Shown here piece after piece: positions 16,504 through 25,947 of a stretch of 64,000 bases of DNA (position 1 is the stretch's first letter; the number at the start of each line of letters is the position of its first letter). The notes beneath the pieces were generated by a model. It ran no database searches and was not told the origin of the DNA. It was given only the letters and a program-made list of their open reading frames with translations. Source of the DNA: Accumulibacter sp. GTDB lineage: Bacteria; Pseudomonadota; Gammaproteobacteria; Burkholderiales; Rhodocyclaceae. The stretch spans positions 372,001 through 436,000 of the forward strand of contig NZ_JAZKUG010000001.1 in the NCBI RefSeq assembly GCF_036625195.1, written 5' to 3'. A program made the position numbers and the translations under genes.

Positions 16504-18231
16504 GTGAGGCCGCTGCAGCGCATCGGCACGGCGCTGCGCCAACGCCAGCGCTGGCTGCTGATCTCACTGCTCGTCTTCCTGCACCTGGCTCTGGTCGCAG
16601 GCGCCGGGTCGATGACCGGTCTGCTCTGCTGGCTGGTCAATGTCGGCCTGTTCATCCTCTGGCAGCCGTTCATCTACGCCGAACGCAAGGTCGATCTCAG
16701 CGGCCTGGCGGTGATCACGCTGCTGCTCGCCTGTGGTGCCATCTGGTACGGCTGGTGGCTATTGATCGTCTGGGTCGTGATCCTCGCCGCCCTGGTCGGC
16801 GGACGCGTGATGTTCATCGATCACCGGCCGACGCGGATCTTCTATCTCGTCGCCTTTGCCTACCTGTTGGCGGCGCTGCTGTTCTGGCTCGTGCCGCAGG
16901 TCGTCCCGCGGGCGCTGCTCAACGGCCCGGCACTCGACCGCGAATTCGCCTGGGGCATGCCGCTGTTCCTGCTGGCAATGACGCTGCTGCCGCTCTCACC
17001 GGAAAGCGACCGTCCCGGGGGCGCGATGGTCGATCTCTTCTACAGCCTGTTCATCTTCCTGCTGATCGCCGTCCTCGTCCTCGGCAGCCTGGCCTTCATG
17101 CTCCTGCGCCAGGCCGGCTACTTCGAGGCGGTGATCAACACGCTGGTGTCGATCTCCGCCCTGCTGCTGCTGATCGGCTGGACGTGGAACACCCGGCCCG
17201 GCTACACCGGCATCGACGTCTTCTTCTCGCGCTACCTGCTCAGCATCGGCCTGCCCTTCGAGCGCTGGCTGCATCGCCTGACGACACTGGCCAGTGACGA
17301 GAACGAGCCGGAGGAATTCCTCTCGCAGGCACTCGCCGAGATGCTCGATCTGCCCTGGGTGGACGGCGGTCGCTGGTCGGCCGGAGGACGACAGGGCTCC
17401 TTCGGCAACGAATCGCGTCATCGCCAGGATTTTCCCGGGCAACCGCTGCGGCTCACGCTGTACACCCGTCACAAGCTCAGCCCGGCGCTCGTCTGGCACT
17501 TCCACCTGCTGGCGCAATTGGCCAACGAACACTACGTCGCCAAGCTGCGGGCACGCGAACTGCAGCAGGTGGGCTATCTGCGGGCGATCCACGAAACCGG
17601 CGCCCGCCTGACACACGACGTCAAGAACCTGCTGCAGTCGATCGACGGTCTCTGCTATCTGGCGCAGACCGCGCAGGGGCAAGACGGCGCGCGACTCGAG
17701 CAGCTGCTGCAGCGCCAGTTGCCACAGATCAGCCAGCGGCTGCGGCAGACCCTGGCCAAGCTGCAAAAACCGCAGAGCGAGATCGGCGGCATGCTGCCCG
17801 CCGAAATGTGGTGGCGCATCCAGCAGCAACGCCATGCCGGCTCGCCGATCCGCTTCGTCGCCGATGAGATCGACCCACAGGCGATGCTGCCGACAACCCT
17901 CTTCGACAGCGTGGCTGACAACCTGCTGCAGAACGCCCTGCTCAAGAAACAGGTGGAGAGCGCGTTGCAAATCTGCGTCACCCTCGCCGCAGATGCTTCC
18001 GTGCTGCGCGTCTGCGACGACGGCAGCGCGGTCAGCGACACGATTGTCGGCGATCTCCTGCAGGCACCGGTCGCCTCCGAGAGCGGGCTCGGCATCGGCC
18101 TCTACCACGCCTCGCGCCAAGCCGTCAGCAACGGCTACCGCCTGCTTCTGACGAGCAACCTGCCGGGCCAGGTCTGCTTCGAGTTGCGCCGTTGCGAGCC
18201 CGGCAACGAAGCGGCTGCCGCTGCCGGCTAG
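16504..18231 (+). CDS. Membrane-bound sensor histidine kinase
   Basis: About 575 residues. The first ~265 contain seven or more hydrophobic helices, a membrane sensor with no recognisable ligand domain. A soluble region (about 270-370) follows, then the kinase core. The H box is in ARLTHDVKNLLQSIDGL, the N box in SVADNLLQNALLKK, and the G box in SESGLGIGLYHASR. The ATPase domain ends close to the C-terminus and there is no receiver. GTG 16504 is chosen because GGAG lies seven bases upstream; GTG 16471 is an alternative. Its stop overlaps the convergent cyclase gene by four bases. The architecture resembles PrsK-type kinases that pair with sigma54 regulators; no response regulator is adjacent. 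Confidence 0.85.
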   Translation: MRPLQRIGTALRQRQRWLLISLLVFLHLALVAGAGSMTGLLCWLVNVGLFILWQPFIYAERKVDLSGLAVITLLLACGAIWYGWWLLIVWVVILAALVGGRVMFIDHRPTRIFYLVAFAYLLAALLFWLVPQVVPRALLNGPALDREFAWGMPLFLLAMTLLPLSPESDRPGGAMVDLFYSLFIFLLIAVLVLGSLAFMLLRQAGYFEAVINTLVSISALLLLIGWTWNTRPGYTGIDVFFSRYLLSIGLPFERWLHRLTTLASDENEPEEFLSQALAEMLDLPWVDGGRWSAGGRQGSFGNESRHRQDFPGQPLRLTLYTRHKLSPALVWHFHLLAQLANEHYVAKLRARELQQVGYLRAIHETGARLTHDVKNLLQSIDGLCYLAQTAQGQDGARLEQLLQRQLPQISQRLRQTLAKLQKPQSEIGGMLPAEMWWRIQQQRHAGSPIRFVADEIDPQAMLPTTLFDSVADNLLQNALLKKQVESALQICVTLAADASVLRVCDDGSAVSDTIVGDLLQAPVASESGLGIGLYHASRQAVSNGYRLLLTSNLPGQVCFELRRCEPGNEAAAAAG

Positions 18232-19514
18232 GCGCTGGCCGGCAGCGGCACGCGGCGACCGATCAGGCGGTAGACGATCATGCTGCCCTTCCCCTTCACC
18301 TGGATCATCTGCGGCTCGTGAAAGTCGAAACGGTCGCACAGCCGCCGGTAGGTCCGCTGATCGACCTGGACGATGCCGGGGACCCCTTCGGTGGTGACGC
18401 GGCTGGCGATATTCACCGTATCGCCCCAGAGATCGTAGATGAACTTCTTCTTGCCGACGACGCCTGCGACCACCGGCCCGGTGCCGATGCCGATGCGCAG
18501 TTCGAGGCGCATTTCGTTGACACTGAAGTCCTGGTGCAACAGGGCACACATCTCCAGCGCCATGTCGGCAAGTGACGCAGCCGGGTTGCGGCAGGCATCG
18601 TTCAGACCGGCGGCAACCATGTAGGCATCGCCGATCGTCTTGATCTTCTCGAGCGCGTGCTTCTCCGCCAGCTCGTCAAAGGAGGAGAAGATCTTGTTGA
18701 GCATGCTGAACACCTGTTGCGGGGTCAGCCCTTCGGCGATGCGGGTGAAGTTCACGATGTCGGCAAACATGACCGAGACTTCGGCAAAACCGTCGGCGAT
18801 CGTCTGGTCGCTCTCTTTCAGGCGCTTGGCGATCGGGCCCGGCAGGATGTTGAGCAACAGTCGCTCCGAGCGATCCTGTTCGATCTGCAGCAACCGGTGC
18901 GCCTCCTCCAGGCGCTGCTGCGCCTTGTGCTTTTCCCGGTCGGCGTAGCGCAGCAAGAGGTAAACGATCGTCGACACGGCAATGAAGTTGAGCGCGAAGA
19001 AGAATGCCATCGTCCGCAACGGCACCTTCGGCGGCTGCGCCAGCAACGAGTCGGCGAGGTAGAAGTCGAAGCCGCCCGAGAGGACGGTGAGAAAGACATA
19101 GGCGAAGAACCATGCTCCCGACTCACGTGGGCCGATGAACAGCACGGCGCCGATGGGCGCCAGCAAGGCCCAGAGGCTGATGCCGCTGGCGTCGATGAAG
19201 CTGCCGATGCTCCATTGCGCGACGAAGGGCATGAAGAGGAAGAGCGCGAGCTGAACCTGGCGAAAAAAGTTGAAGTTCAGCGTCCACAGGTAGAGCAGCA
19301 GGTTGCCGACCAGCAGGAGCTGCAGCGCGAAGGGCAGATTGGACGAGAAGCGCGGCCCCAGTTGCCAGTAGATCAACAGCCAGGCTACCGAGGCAAAGCA
19401 GATCAGGCCGGTGGCAAAAAAGAGCAGCGATTTCTGCAGGCGAAGCCCTTCCGGGTCTCCCGGACGCACGCCCGCGCTGCGCAAACGACCCATGAAGGTC
19501 CGGTAGGCAGTCAT
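18228..19514 (-). CDS. Membrane-anchored class III adenylate cyclase
   Basis: A 428-residue cyclase making cAMP. The N-terminal ~190 residues contain about six membrane helices. A short coiled linker (about 193-235) ends in LLLNILPGPIAKRLK, typical of this architecture. The catalytic domain runs from about 245 to 418. Metal-binding Asp residues are in FADIVNFT (about 252) and IGDAYM (about 296). The purine-binding residues are Lys (about 292, KIKTIGD) and Asp (about 361, YDLWGD), the adenine-specific pair. Transition-state Asn and Arg are in TVNIASR. All key residues are present, so it should be active as a homodimer. It is convergent with the histidine kinase and next to a prepilin gene. Confidence 0.93.
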   Translation of the reverse strand: MTAYRTFMGRLRSAGVRPGDPEGLRLQKSLLFFATGLICFASVAWLLIYWQLGPRFSSNLPFALQLLLVGNLLLYLWTLNFNFFRQVQLALFLFMPFVAQWSIGSFIDASGISLWALLAPIGAVLFIGPRESGAWFFAYVFLTVLSGGFDFYLADSLLAQPPKVPLRTMAFFFALNFIAVSTIVYLLLRYADREKHKAQQRLEEAHRLLQIEQDRSERLLLNILPGPIAKRLKESDQTIADGFAEVSVMFADIVNFTRIAEGLTPQQVFSMLNKIFSSFDELAEKHALEKIKTIGDAYMVAAGLNDACRNPAASLADMALEMCALLHQDFSVNEMRLELRIGIGTGPVVAGVVGKKKFIYDLWGDTVNIASRVTTEGVPGIVQVDQRTYRRLCDRFDFHEPQMIQVKGKGSMIVYRLIGRRVPLPASA

Positions 19515-19723
19515 CGCCGTCTCGACCCGACCCGCAACGCCGGCGCATACTCACCAATGCAAGCGACGCAACCGCCTGTCGAATGACGACTGAACCGAGC
19601 GGCAGAGGAAACGGCGGCACGTTCCGCCACCGCCCCGAAACTACCCACTACGCACCAAGGCAAGCATGCCCAAGGCGCCACCGCCTGCGGCCAAAGCCAG
19701 CCGCCGAGCGGCGCGACGACGGC

Positions 19724-20464
19724 TCACGGCAGCTTGCCAACGGCGATCATGCGGCTGACGAGAATGGCGCGCGGGACCCAGCCGACCTCGTCGTCGAAAC
19801 CGCTGTTCGGGTTCCGCGCCTGGCTGACGAAAACCGTGTTCGCCATCGCCGTACCGGCATTCGTCAACTGGTTGTCGATCTCGTCCGCGACCTCACCGAT
19901 CGGCAGTTGCGCGCCCTCGCGGTTGTACCCGCCGCGGCCATTGCCGCCGTGCGAAACGAATACGACCGGCAGCCCGCCAGCCACCATCGTTCCGCCCGCC
20001 GCCGCGGAGCGAACGTCGAGTGTCCCCGGGGTACTCAGATCGAAAGCCGCATTTCGTGGCGGCGACACGCGCTGGGCAAAGGCAGGCGTCACGCGGTAGG
20101 AGTAACGTTGCCCCCAGGCGTCTGTCTCGCGGACGCCGAGGGTCACCCAGGGCACGACGCCAGAGCCGTTCGGACAGTTACCGCCCGCATCGTGCGCCGC
20201 TTCCAGGCCGGCGCCGGCAACCCCGCTGGCGATCGTGGCATCGGCCGGACAGGGGAAACGCCCGTTGATCACTGCAAATCCGAGCAGCGCTTCCTTGATG
20301 TCTGCCAGATCCTTCCGTGTCTCGGCGGTCATGCGGACATCCATCTGCGTCGCCAGCGGTGAGAGTAGACCACCGAGTACGAGCGCAACGACGACCAGGA
20401 CGACCGCCAGTTCGGTCAAGGTGAAGCCTGGGCTCCGCCTGGCACACGATGGCAATCTGTTCAT
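19724..20464 (-). CDS. Type IV prepilin/pseudopilin-like protein with FPCPA motif
   Basis: A 246-residue secreted protein with a prepilin leader (MNRLPSCARRSPG), cleavage before FTLTE, and a hydrophobic helix (LAVVLVVVALVLGGLL). It then has a helical stretch ETRKDLADIKEALLGFA leading to NGRFPCPAD (about residues 68-75). This (L/F)PCPA motif is shared with the protein encoded at 32805-33791. The C-terminal half is a Gly/Asn-rich globular domain with DEVGWVPRAIL near the end. It is larger than major pilins, so it is likely a minor or specialised pilin. It lies upstream of the adenylate cyclase on the same strand with a 209-base gap in which I see no gene. Confidence 0.85.
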   Translation of the reverse strand: MNRLPSCARRSPGFTLTELAVVLVVVALVLGGLLSPLATQMDVRMTAETRKDLADIKEALLGFAVINGRFPCPADATIASGVAGAGLEAAHDAGGNCPNGSGVVPWVTLGVRETDAWGQRYSYRVTPAFAQRVSPPRNAAFDLSTPGTLDVRSAAAGGTMVAGGLPVVFVSHGGNGRGGYNREGAQLPIGEVADEIDNQLTNAGTAMANTVFVSQARNPNSGFDDEVGWVPRAILVSRMIAVGKLP

Positions 20465-20660
20465 GCGGGCACCTCACTGGATCTGAAAGCGTTTCGGCAA
20501 GCGGTCATCCGACGCCGCTGCCGAAGCAGGAAGATCGGCAAAGCACTGCGTCGTGGCGACGCTGCATGCAAGCGTATCATTCTAGTCTGTGCCTTGCCAG
20601 ATTTCAAAGGCTCGATTGGCTGCAGCATGGGTATGCGGTCACTGACATCGGAGGCGGAGC

Positions 20661-22406
20661 ATGGACCCGAAATCGTTCGTCTATTCCGCGGTACTGCTGC
20701 TGGTGGTGGCTTCGATCGCCGTCGCCGTCTTCCGCCATTTCGGTCTGGGGTCGATTCTCGGGCTGCTGGTCACCGGGGTCATCGTCGGACCACACACGCC
20801 GGGTCCGTTCGTCACCAGCGAGGTGGAGGATGTCCGCCACTTCACCGAGCTCGGGGTGGTCCTGCTGCTCTTCCTGATCGGCTTGGAGATGAAACCGCGG
20901 CGGCTGTGGGACCTGCGGCGGACGCTGTTCGGCCTCGGCTCGCTGCAGATCGTCGTCTCGGCACTGGTGATCGCCGCGTACTTCAAGCAGTTCATGCCGA
21001 GCTGGTCGGTGGCGCTGCTGCTCGGCGCCAGCTTCGCCCTCTCGTCGACCGCGTTCGTCATCCAGATGCTGCGCGATCAGGGCGAACTCGCCAGCCGCCA
21101 CGGACAGACCGCTTTCGCCATCCTGCTGATGCAGGACCTGGCGGTGGTCCCGCTGCTGGCGCTGGTACCGGTGCTCGCCGACAGCGGTCCGCTGCCCGGA
21201 GAGATGGCGCTGTGGAAGCAGATCACGGTGGCCGTGACGATGGTCGTCCTGGTGATCCTTGCCGGGCGCTACCTGGTGCCGCGCTTGCTCGATCGGCTGG
21301 CGCGGCAGAACAATCGCGAGGCGTTCTTCCTCGCCGCCATGGCGGCAGTCTTCGCGGCGGCGATGGCGATGGACACCGCGGGCATGTCGATGGCGCTCGG
21401 CGCCTTCCTGATGGGCATGATGCTGTCCACATCGCGCTACAGCCTGCAGATTGAGGCGACGCTGGAACCACACAAGGGGCTGCTGATGAGCCTCTTCTTC
21501 GTCGCCGTCGGCATGTCGGTCGACCTCGCGGCGCTCGCACGGCACCCGCTCACCTTCGCCCTGCACGTGCTGGCGATCATCAGCCTGAAGGTGGCGGTGC
21601 TCTACGGCCTGTGCCGGGTCTTCGGCAGCGGCCGCGGTACGGCCGTGCGCGTCGCCTTCATGCTCGCCCAGGGCGGCGAGTTCGGCTTCGTCGTCTTCGG
21701 CGCCGCCAAGGCTCTGGGCGTGATCGACGACCTGGTCTTCGTCATGGCGGTGGCGGTCATCTCGCTGACGATGCTGCTGACGCCGGTGCTGGTCAGGATT
21801 GGCAACCGGCTGGCGCAGCGGATGGACGACCGTTCGGTCATGGTCGACCCTCAGTTCGAGCACACGGCCAGCGCGGACGAGCCGCCGCCGCGAGTGGTGA
21901 TCGCCGGCTACGGCCGCGTCGGCCATACGGTGGGGACGATCATGTCGTCACTGGGCATACCGTTCGTCGCCTTCGACGCAGACGCCCAGCTCGTCGCCAA
22001 GTGGCGCGGCGAGGGTCATCCGGTGTTCTACGGAGACGTCGGCAACCCGGAACTGCTGGCCAATGCCTCGTTGCAACAGGTCGAACTCTTCGTCCTGACG
22101 ATCGACGATCAGCGCACCGCGCTGCGCGCCGCGACGCTGATGCGCGCGCACGCGCCGACGACGAAAATCGTCGCCCGTGCGCGCGACCTGAGCACCTGCG
22201 ACGCGCTGCTGCAGGCCGGCGTGACCCAGGCGTTTCCGGAGACGCTCGAGGCCAGCCTGCGCCTGGCAGCCGAGAGCCTGGAAGCGATCGGCATCTCCTC
22301 CGATGAGACCGGCATGCTGCTGCGCGGCGTGCGCAGCAGCGACTACGCACTGGTGCGCGCAGGGCCGGAAGCCGTCCCGCAGCCACGGCCGCAGGCCGAG
22401 GACTGA
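20661..22406 (+). CDS. KefB-type cation:proton antiporter (CPA2), second copy
   Basis: Inner-membrane antiporter of 581 residues, a distant paralogue of the protein at 13536-15503. About twelve hydrophobic helices fill residues 1-385, with the family patterns GLLVTGVIVGPHTPG, LSSTAFVIQML, ILLMQDLAVVPLL and AQGGEFGFVVFG. An RCK N-terminal domain starts near residue 410 (VVIAGYGRVGHTVG). Unlike the other copy there is no clear RCK C-terminal domain, and the protein ends about 75 residues sooner. The ATG at 20661 follows GGAGGCGGAGC. It is divergent from the prepilin gene. Confidence 0.91.
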   Translation: MDPKSFVYSAVLLLVVASIAVAVFRHFGLGSILGLLVTGVIVGPHTPGPFVTSEVEDVRHFTELGVVLLLFLIGLEMKPRRLWDLRRTLFGLGSLQIVVSALVIAAYFKQFMPSWSVALLLGASFALSSTAFVIQMLRDQGELASRHGQTAFAILLMQDLAVVPLLALVPVLADSGPLPGEMALWKQITVAVTMVVLVILAGRYLVPRLLDRLARQNNREAFFLAAMAAVFAAAMAMDTAGMSMALGAFLMGMMLSTSRYSLQIEATLEPHKGLLMSLFFVAVGMSVDLAALARHPLTFALHVLAIISLKVAVLYGLCRVFGSGRGTAVRVAFMLAQGGEFGFVVFGAAKALGVIDDLVFVMAVAVISLTMLLTPVLVRIGNRLAQRMDDRSVMVDPQFEHTASADEPPPRVVIAGYGRVGHTVGTIMSSLGIPFVAFDADAQLVAKWRGEGHPVFYGDVGNPELLANASLQQVELFVLTIDDQRTALRAATLMRAHAPTTKIVARARDLSTCDALLQAGVTQAFPETLEASLRLAAESLEAIGISSDETGMLLRGVRSSDYALVRAGPEAVPQPRPQAED

Positions 22407-22495
22407 GCACCCGGAACCTCGACGCACCACTCGCCGCCAAGCGGCGAAAGCGCGCTAGTATTCGCCTGTTGCCGCGTTCCCCGGACCAGCCGAGC

Positions 22496-23395
22496 ATGCT
22501 GCCAGCCATCCCGATCCGCTACATCGAGCCCGTCTTCCGACCGCCGAGCGAGGCCGACTCGCTGATCGTGCCGGTGACCGACGGCTGTTCATGGAACCAT
22601 TGCACCTTCTGCGAGATGTACACGGCGCCGCAGAAGAAGTTTCGCGCCCGCAGCGAGGAGGAGGTCCTGGAGAGCATCCGGCTGACCGGCGAGCGCTTCG
22701 GCGATAGCGTGCGGCGGGTCTTCCTCGCCGACGGCGATGCGCTGGTGCTGCCGACCCACCGCCTGCTGCGCGTCCTCGGGGCCATCCGCCGCCATCTGCC
22801 GGCGGTCCGCCGCGTCTCCAGCTACTGCCTGCCACGCAACCTGCGGCGCAAGTCGACCGACGAGCTGCGCGAACTCGCCGCCGCCGGGCTGTCGATCGCC
22901 TACGTCGGCGCCGAATCGGGCGACGACGAGGTGCTCGAGCGCGTGCACAAGGGCGAAACCTTCGCCTCGACCGTGGACGCACTCGACCGGCTCGGGCAGG
23001 CGGGGATCACGCGCTCGGTGATGATCCTCAACGGCCTCGCCGGGCCGCAGCTCTCGCTGCGCCACGCCGAGAACTCGGCGCGGCTGGCGAACGCAACGCA
23101 ACCGGAGTACCTGGCGACGCTGGTGGTCAGCTTTCCACTCGGCGAGGAACGCTTCCGCAGCGCCTTCCCGGAGTGGCGGCCGCTCGGCCAGCGCGAGCTG
23201 TTCGTCGAGATGGAGCATTTTCTCGAACGACTCGAGCTCCGGCGAACGGTGTTCCGCAGCGACCACGCATCGAACTGGCTGGCACTCAAGGGCACGCTCG
23301 ACGCCGACAAGTCGCGCCTGCTGCTGCAGTTGCGACAGGCCATCGCCGATCCGGCAGCGGCGCCGCTGCGGCCAGCATGGGCGCGCGGACTGTAG
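22496..23395 (+). CDS. Radical SAM protein
   Basis: About 299 residues with one radical SAM core. The 4Fe-4S cluster cysteines are in GCSWNHCTFCEMY (Cx4Cx2C, about residues 29-37). Other supports are the LADGDALVLPTHRLL strand, YVGAESGDDEVLERVHKG (SAM-binding GxxE-like element) and RSVMILNGLAG. It has neither a B12 domain nor a SPASM extension, and the substrate is unknown. ATG 22496 is preferred; a TTG at 22469 would add nine residues. It is immediately followed, without a spacer (TAGATG), by a Sir2-family gene, so the two are almost certainly translated together. Confidence 0.85.
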   Translation: MLPAIPIRYIEPVFRPPSEADSLIVPVTDGCSWNHCTFCEMYTAPQKKFRARSEEEVLESIRLTGERFGDSVRRVFLADGDALVLPTHRLLRVLGAIRRHLPAVRRVSSYCLPRNLRRKSTDELRELAAAGLSIAYVGAESGDDEVLERVHKGETFASTVDALDRLGQAGITRSVMILNGLAGPQLSLRHAENSARLANATQPEYLATLVVSFPLGEERFRSAFPEWRPLGQRELFVEMEHFLERLELRRTVFRSDHASNWLALKGTLDADKSRLLLQLRQAIADPAAAPLRPAWARGL

Positions 23396-24208
23396 ATGGA
23401 AACCGCGGCCGCCGCCTGCGCCGAACTGATCCGTCAGGCCGACGGACTGCTGGTCACCGCTGGCGCCGGCATCGGCGTCGATTCGGGTCTGCCCGACTTC
23501 CGCGGGCCGCAGGGATTCTGGGGCGTCTACCCGGCGCTCGGCCGTGCCCGCATCGGCTTCGAGCAGATTGCCAATCCGGCCGCCTTCGCCGCCCGGCCGG
23601 CTCTCGCCTGGGGGTTCTACGGCCATCGCCTGAACCTCTACCGGCGCACCGTGCCACACGCCGGCTTCAGCATTCTGCGTCAGATCGGCGAACGCCTGCC
23701 GCAGGGCGCGTTCGTGTTCACCAGCAACGTCGACGGGCAGTTCCAGAAGGCCGGCTTCGCCGCCGAACGGATCGTCGAGTGTCACGGTTCGATCCATCAC
23801 CTGCAGTGCCTCGACGCGTGTCACGACGGCATCTGGCCGGCCGACGATTACCAGCCACTGGTGGACGAGGAGCAGTGCCAGCTCAGCTCGGAGTTCCCGC
23901 GCTGTCCGCGCTGCCAGGCGATCGCGCGACCGAACATCCTCATGTTCGGCGATTGGGGATGGCTGGCCGAACGCACCGACGCGCAGGAAGCCCGCCTGCA
24001 CGGCTGGCTGCGCGAAGTGCGCCGGCTGGTGGTGGTCGAGATCGGCGCCGGCACGAACATCCCGACGGTGCGCATGCTCGGCGAGCGAAGCCGCGGCCAG
24101 CTGATCCGCATCAACCCGAGCGAGCCGCAGCTGCCACCCGGCAAAGGTGTCGCGCTGGCTAGCGGCGGCCTCGCCGGCCTGCGCGCCATCGCCGCCTGCC
24201 TGGAATGA
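23396..24208 (+). CDS. Sir2-family NAD-dependent deacylase-like protein
   Basis: A 270-residue sirtuin-fold protein. The NAD-binding signature is GAGIGVDSGLPDFRGPQGFW (about 23-42). FTSNVDGQFQKAGF and the catalytic His in VECHGSIHH (about 130) follow. Four cysteines at about 138, 142, 170 and 173 can form the zinc ribbon. The late strand reads EIGAGTNIPTVR in place of the usual GTSLxVxP. This fits a bacterial branch that may prefer non-histone, non-acetyl substrates or ADP-ribosyl transfer; activity is inferred, not proven. The start codon directly abuts the radical SAM stop, suggesting a shared role. Confidence 0.85.
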   Translation: METAAAACAELIRQADGLLVTAGAGIGVDSGLPDFRGPQGFWGVYPALGRARIGFEQIANPAAFAARPALAWGFYGHRLNLYRRTVPHAGFSILRQIGERLPQGAFVFTSNVDGQFQKAGFAAERIVECHGSIHHLQCLDACHDGIWPADDYQPLVDEEQCQLSSEFPRCPRCQAIARPNILMFGDWGWLAERTDAQEARLHGWLREVRRLVVVEIGAGTNIPTVRMLGERSRGQLIRINPSEPQLPPGKGVALASGGLAGLRAIAACLE

Positions 24209-24262
24209 CGGCAACCGCCGACACCACCGACCCACCCCACCGATCGCCCGCGAGAAGCCAGC

Positions 24263-25756
24263 ATGCCCCGATTCCACAACCTGCCACGGCCGCTTGCCCC
24301 CGGTCCAGCCGGCTGCCGCAGCGCGACGCTGCTGGCTGCACTTTGCCTGATTGCCGGCTGCGCCACCCGGCCCGCCGGCGAAGACGCCCCCCTCCACCAC
24401 TGGACGCAACTCGGGCCGGGCGGCAGCAGCAGCCTGCGCAGCATCGTCGCCGAGGGCAGCGACTGCCCGAGCGCGACCGTCGACGGCGCCCACCTGCCGC
24501 TGCAGCCGCGCGCCAGCGCGACGACAGCCAGCGAGACGCGGCGACCGACACCGGACAACCCGGCTTTCCGGCCGGACTTTGCCGTCACCGCCTGCGAAGC
24601 GACGCTGCCGGCGACGGCTCGCGAGGTGCGCATCGGCAATGAGGTCGTGCCGATTCCTGTGTCCAACCCGCGGCGCATCGTCGTCGTCGGCGACACCGGC
24701 TGCCGCGTCAAGGTCCCAGCCAGCGGACCGGCGGATCCGATCCAGGACTGTGCCAACGCCAGCGACTGGCCGTGGCCGCGGATTGCAGCCGCAGCAGCGG
24801 CAACGCAGCCCGACCTGGTCATTCATGTCGGCGACTATCACTATCGCGAGTACTGCGACGATCCGGCGAAGTGCCAGCCGCTGCGCGAGCGAGGCGTCGT
24901 CATCGGCTACGGCTGGCCCGGCTGGCGCACCGACTTCTTCGCGCCGGCAACTCCTCTGCTGACGGCAGCGCCGTGGATCTTCGTCCGCGGCAACCACGAG
25001 AACTGCGACCGCGGCGGCGAGGGATGGATGCGCTTCCTGTCACCGCTGCCCTACCAGCAATGCGGCAACCAGGCGTACAGGACCGGCGGCCAGTCGACAC
25101 TCGGCAACAACCTGACTGCCGACGCGTACCGGGTCGACCTGGGCGACCTGCTGACGCTCGTCGTCGCCGACAACGCCGCCTTCGCCGACTACCTGCCGCT
25201 GGCCCAGACTGCCGACGATCTCGCCATCTTTCGCCGCTCGCTGCGCACGCTGGCGACGCTGCCCGCTGATCGACCGCTCTGGCTGCTGATCCACAAGCCG
25301 TTGTGGTACGGGCTCCTGCCTGCCGACGCGCAACCGAACGCGCTGCAGACCTTCGTCCGCGACGGGCTGCCAGCGAATCTGCAGTTCGTCTTCGCCGGCC
25401 ACGAGCATGCCTTCGCGACGATCAACTTCACTGCTGCTGCCGGCGCCACCTGGCGACCGGCGCAAGTGATCGTCGGCGGCAGCGGCACGCAGCTCGAAGC
25501 GTTCGATCCGCAGTCGCCGCTCTACGAAGCTGGCGTTCCCGGCAGCAAGGAACGGGCACAGCCGGATGCGCGGCTTTACGATGGCGTCGCCGCGAGCAGC
25601 GGCATCGTCCTCAACCGCTATAGCTTCCTGTTGCTCGAACGTGAGGATCAGGCCTGGCGCGGCACGCTGCTCGACGCCGACGGCAGGACGCTCAGCCGCT
25701 GCCGCCTCGACGGCGCAGAACGGCGGATCGATTGCGGCTTTCCCGCGCGGCGTTGA
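24263..25756 (+). CDS. Calcineurin-like metallophosphoesterase lipoprotein
   Basis: A 497-residue predicted lipoprotein; the N-terminal hydrophobic stretch ends in a lipobox LIAGC near residue 33. The metallophosphoesterase core has the usual metal-ligand motifs in order: VVVGDTGC (about 138), IHVGDYHYRE, FVRGNHENCDRGG, LLIHKPLW and FVFAGHEHAF (His pair, about 378). Export suggests hydrolysis of extracellular phosphoesters or nucleotides; the substrate is unknown. It starts 54 bases after the Sir2 gene on the same strand and may be read with it. It converges on another metallophosphoesterase lipoprotein gene. Confidence 0.87.
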   Translation: MPRFHNLPRPLAPGPAGCRSATLLAALCLIAGCATRPAGEDAPLHHWTQLGPGGSSSLRSIVAEGSDCPSATVDGAHLPLQPRASATTASETRRPTPDNPAFRPDFAVTACEATLPATAREVRIGNEVVPIPVSNPRRIVVVGDTGCRVKVPASGPADPIQDCANASDWPWPRIAAAAAATQPDLVIHVGDYHYREYCDDPAKCQPLRERGVVIGYGWPGWRTDFFAPATPLLTAAPWIFVRGNHENCDRGGEGWMRFLSPLPYQQCGNQAYRTGGQSTLGNNLTADAYRVDLGDLLTLVVADNAAFADYLPLAQTADDLAIFRRSLRTLATLPADRPLWLLIHKPLWYGLLPADAQPNALQTFVRDGLPANLQFVFAGHEHAFATINFTAAAGATWRPAQVIVGGSGTQLEAFDPQSPLYEAGVPGSKERAQPDARLYDGVAASSGIVLNRYSFLLLEREDQAWRGTLLDADGRTLSRCRLDGAERRIDCGFPARR

Positions 25757-25947
25757 GCGGCGTCTGGGTCGGCGAACGCTTCTGCATGCGGGCGCCGATG
25801 CTCCCGCCTGCTCGCCGGCCGGGTCAGCCCCAGCGCGGGTCGACGGCGAATGGACCCAACGGTCACCAGGACGTTCGACGAGCCGGGCAGCGAGCAGGTA
25901 CAGCCCGAGGGCGGCGGTCATCGCGATGCGCGGTGCCCGCTCCGCCC

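Noticed and set aside
25757..25947. Gene or terminator between the two metallophosphoesterases
   Set aside because: No open frame with a start signal and no hairpin with T tract; nothing recognisable.
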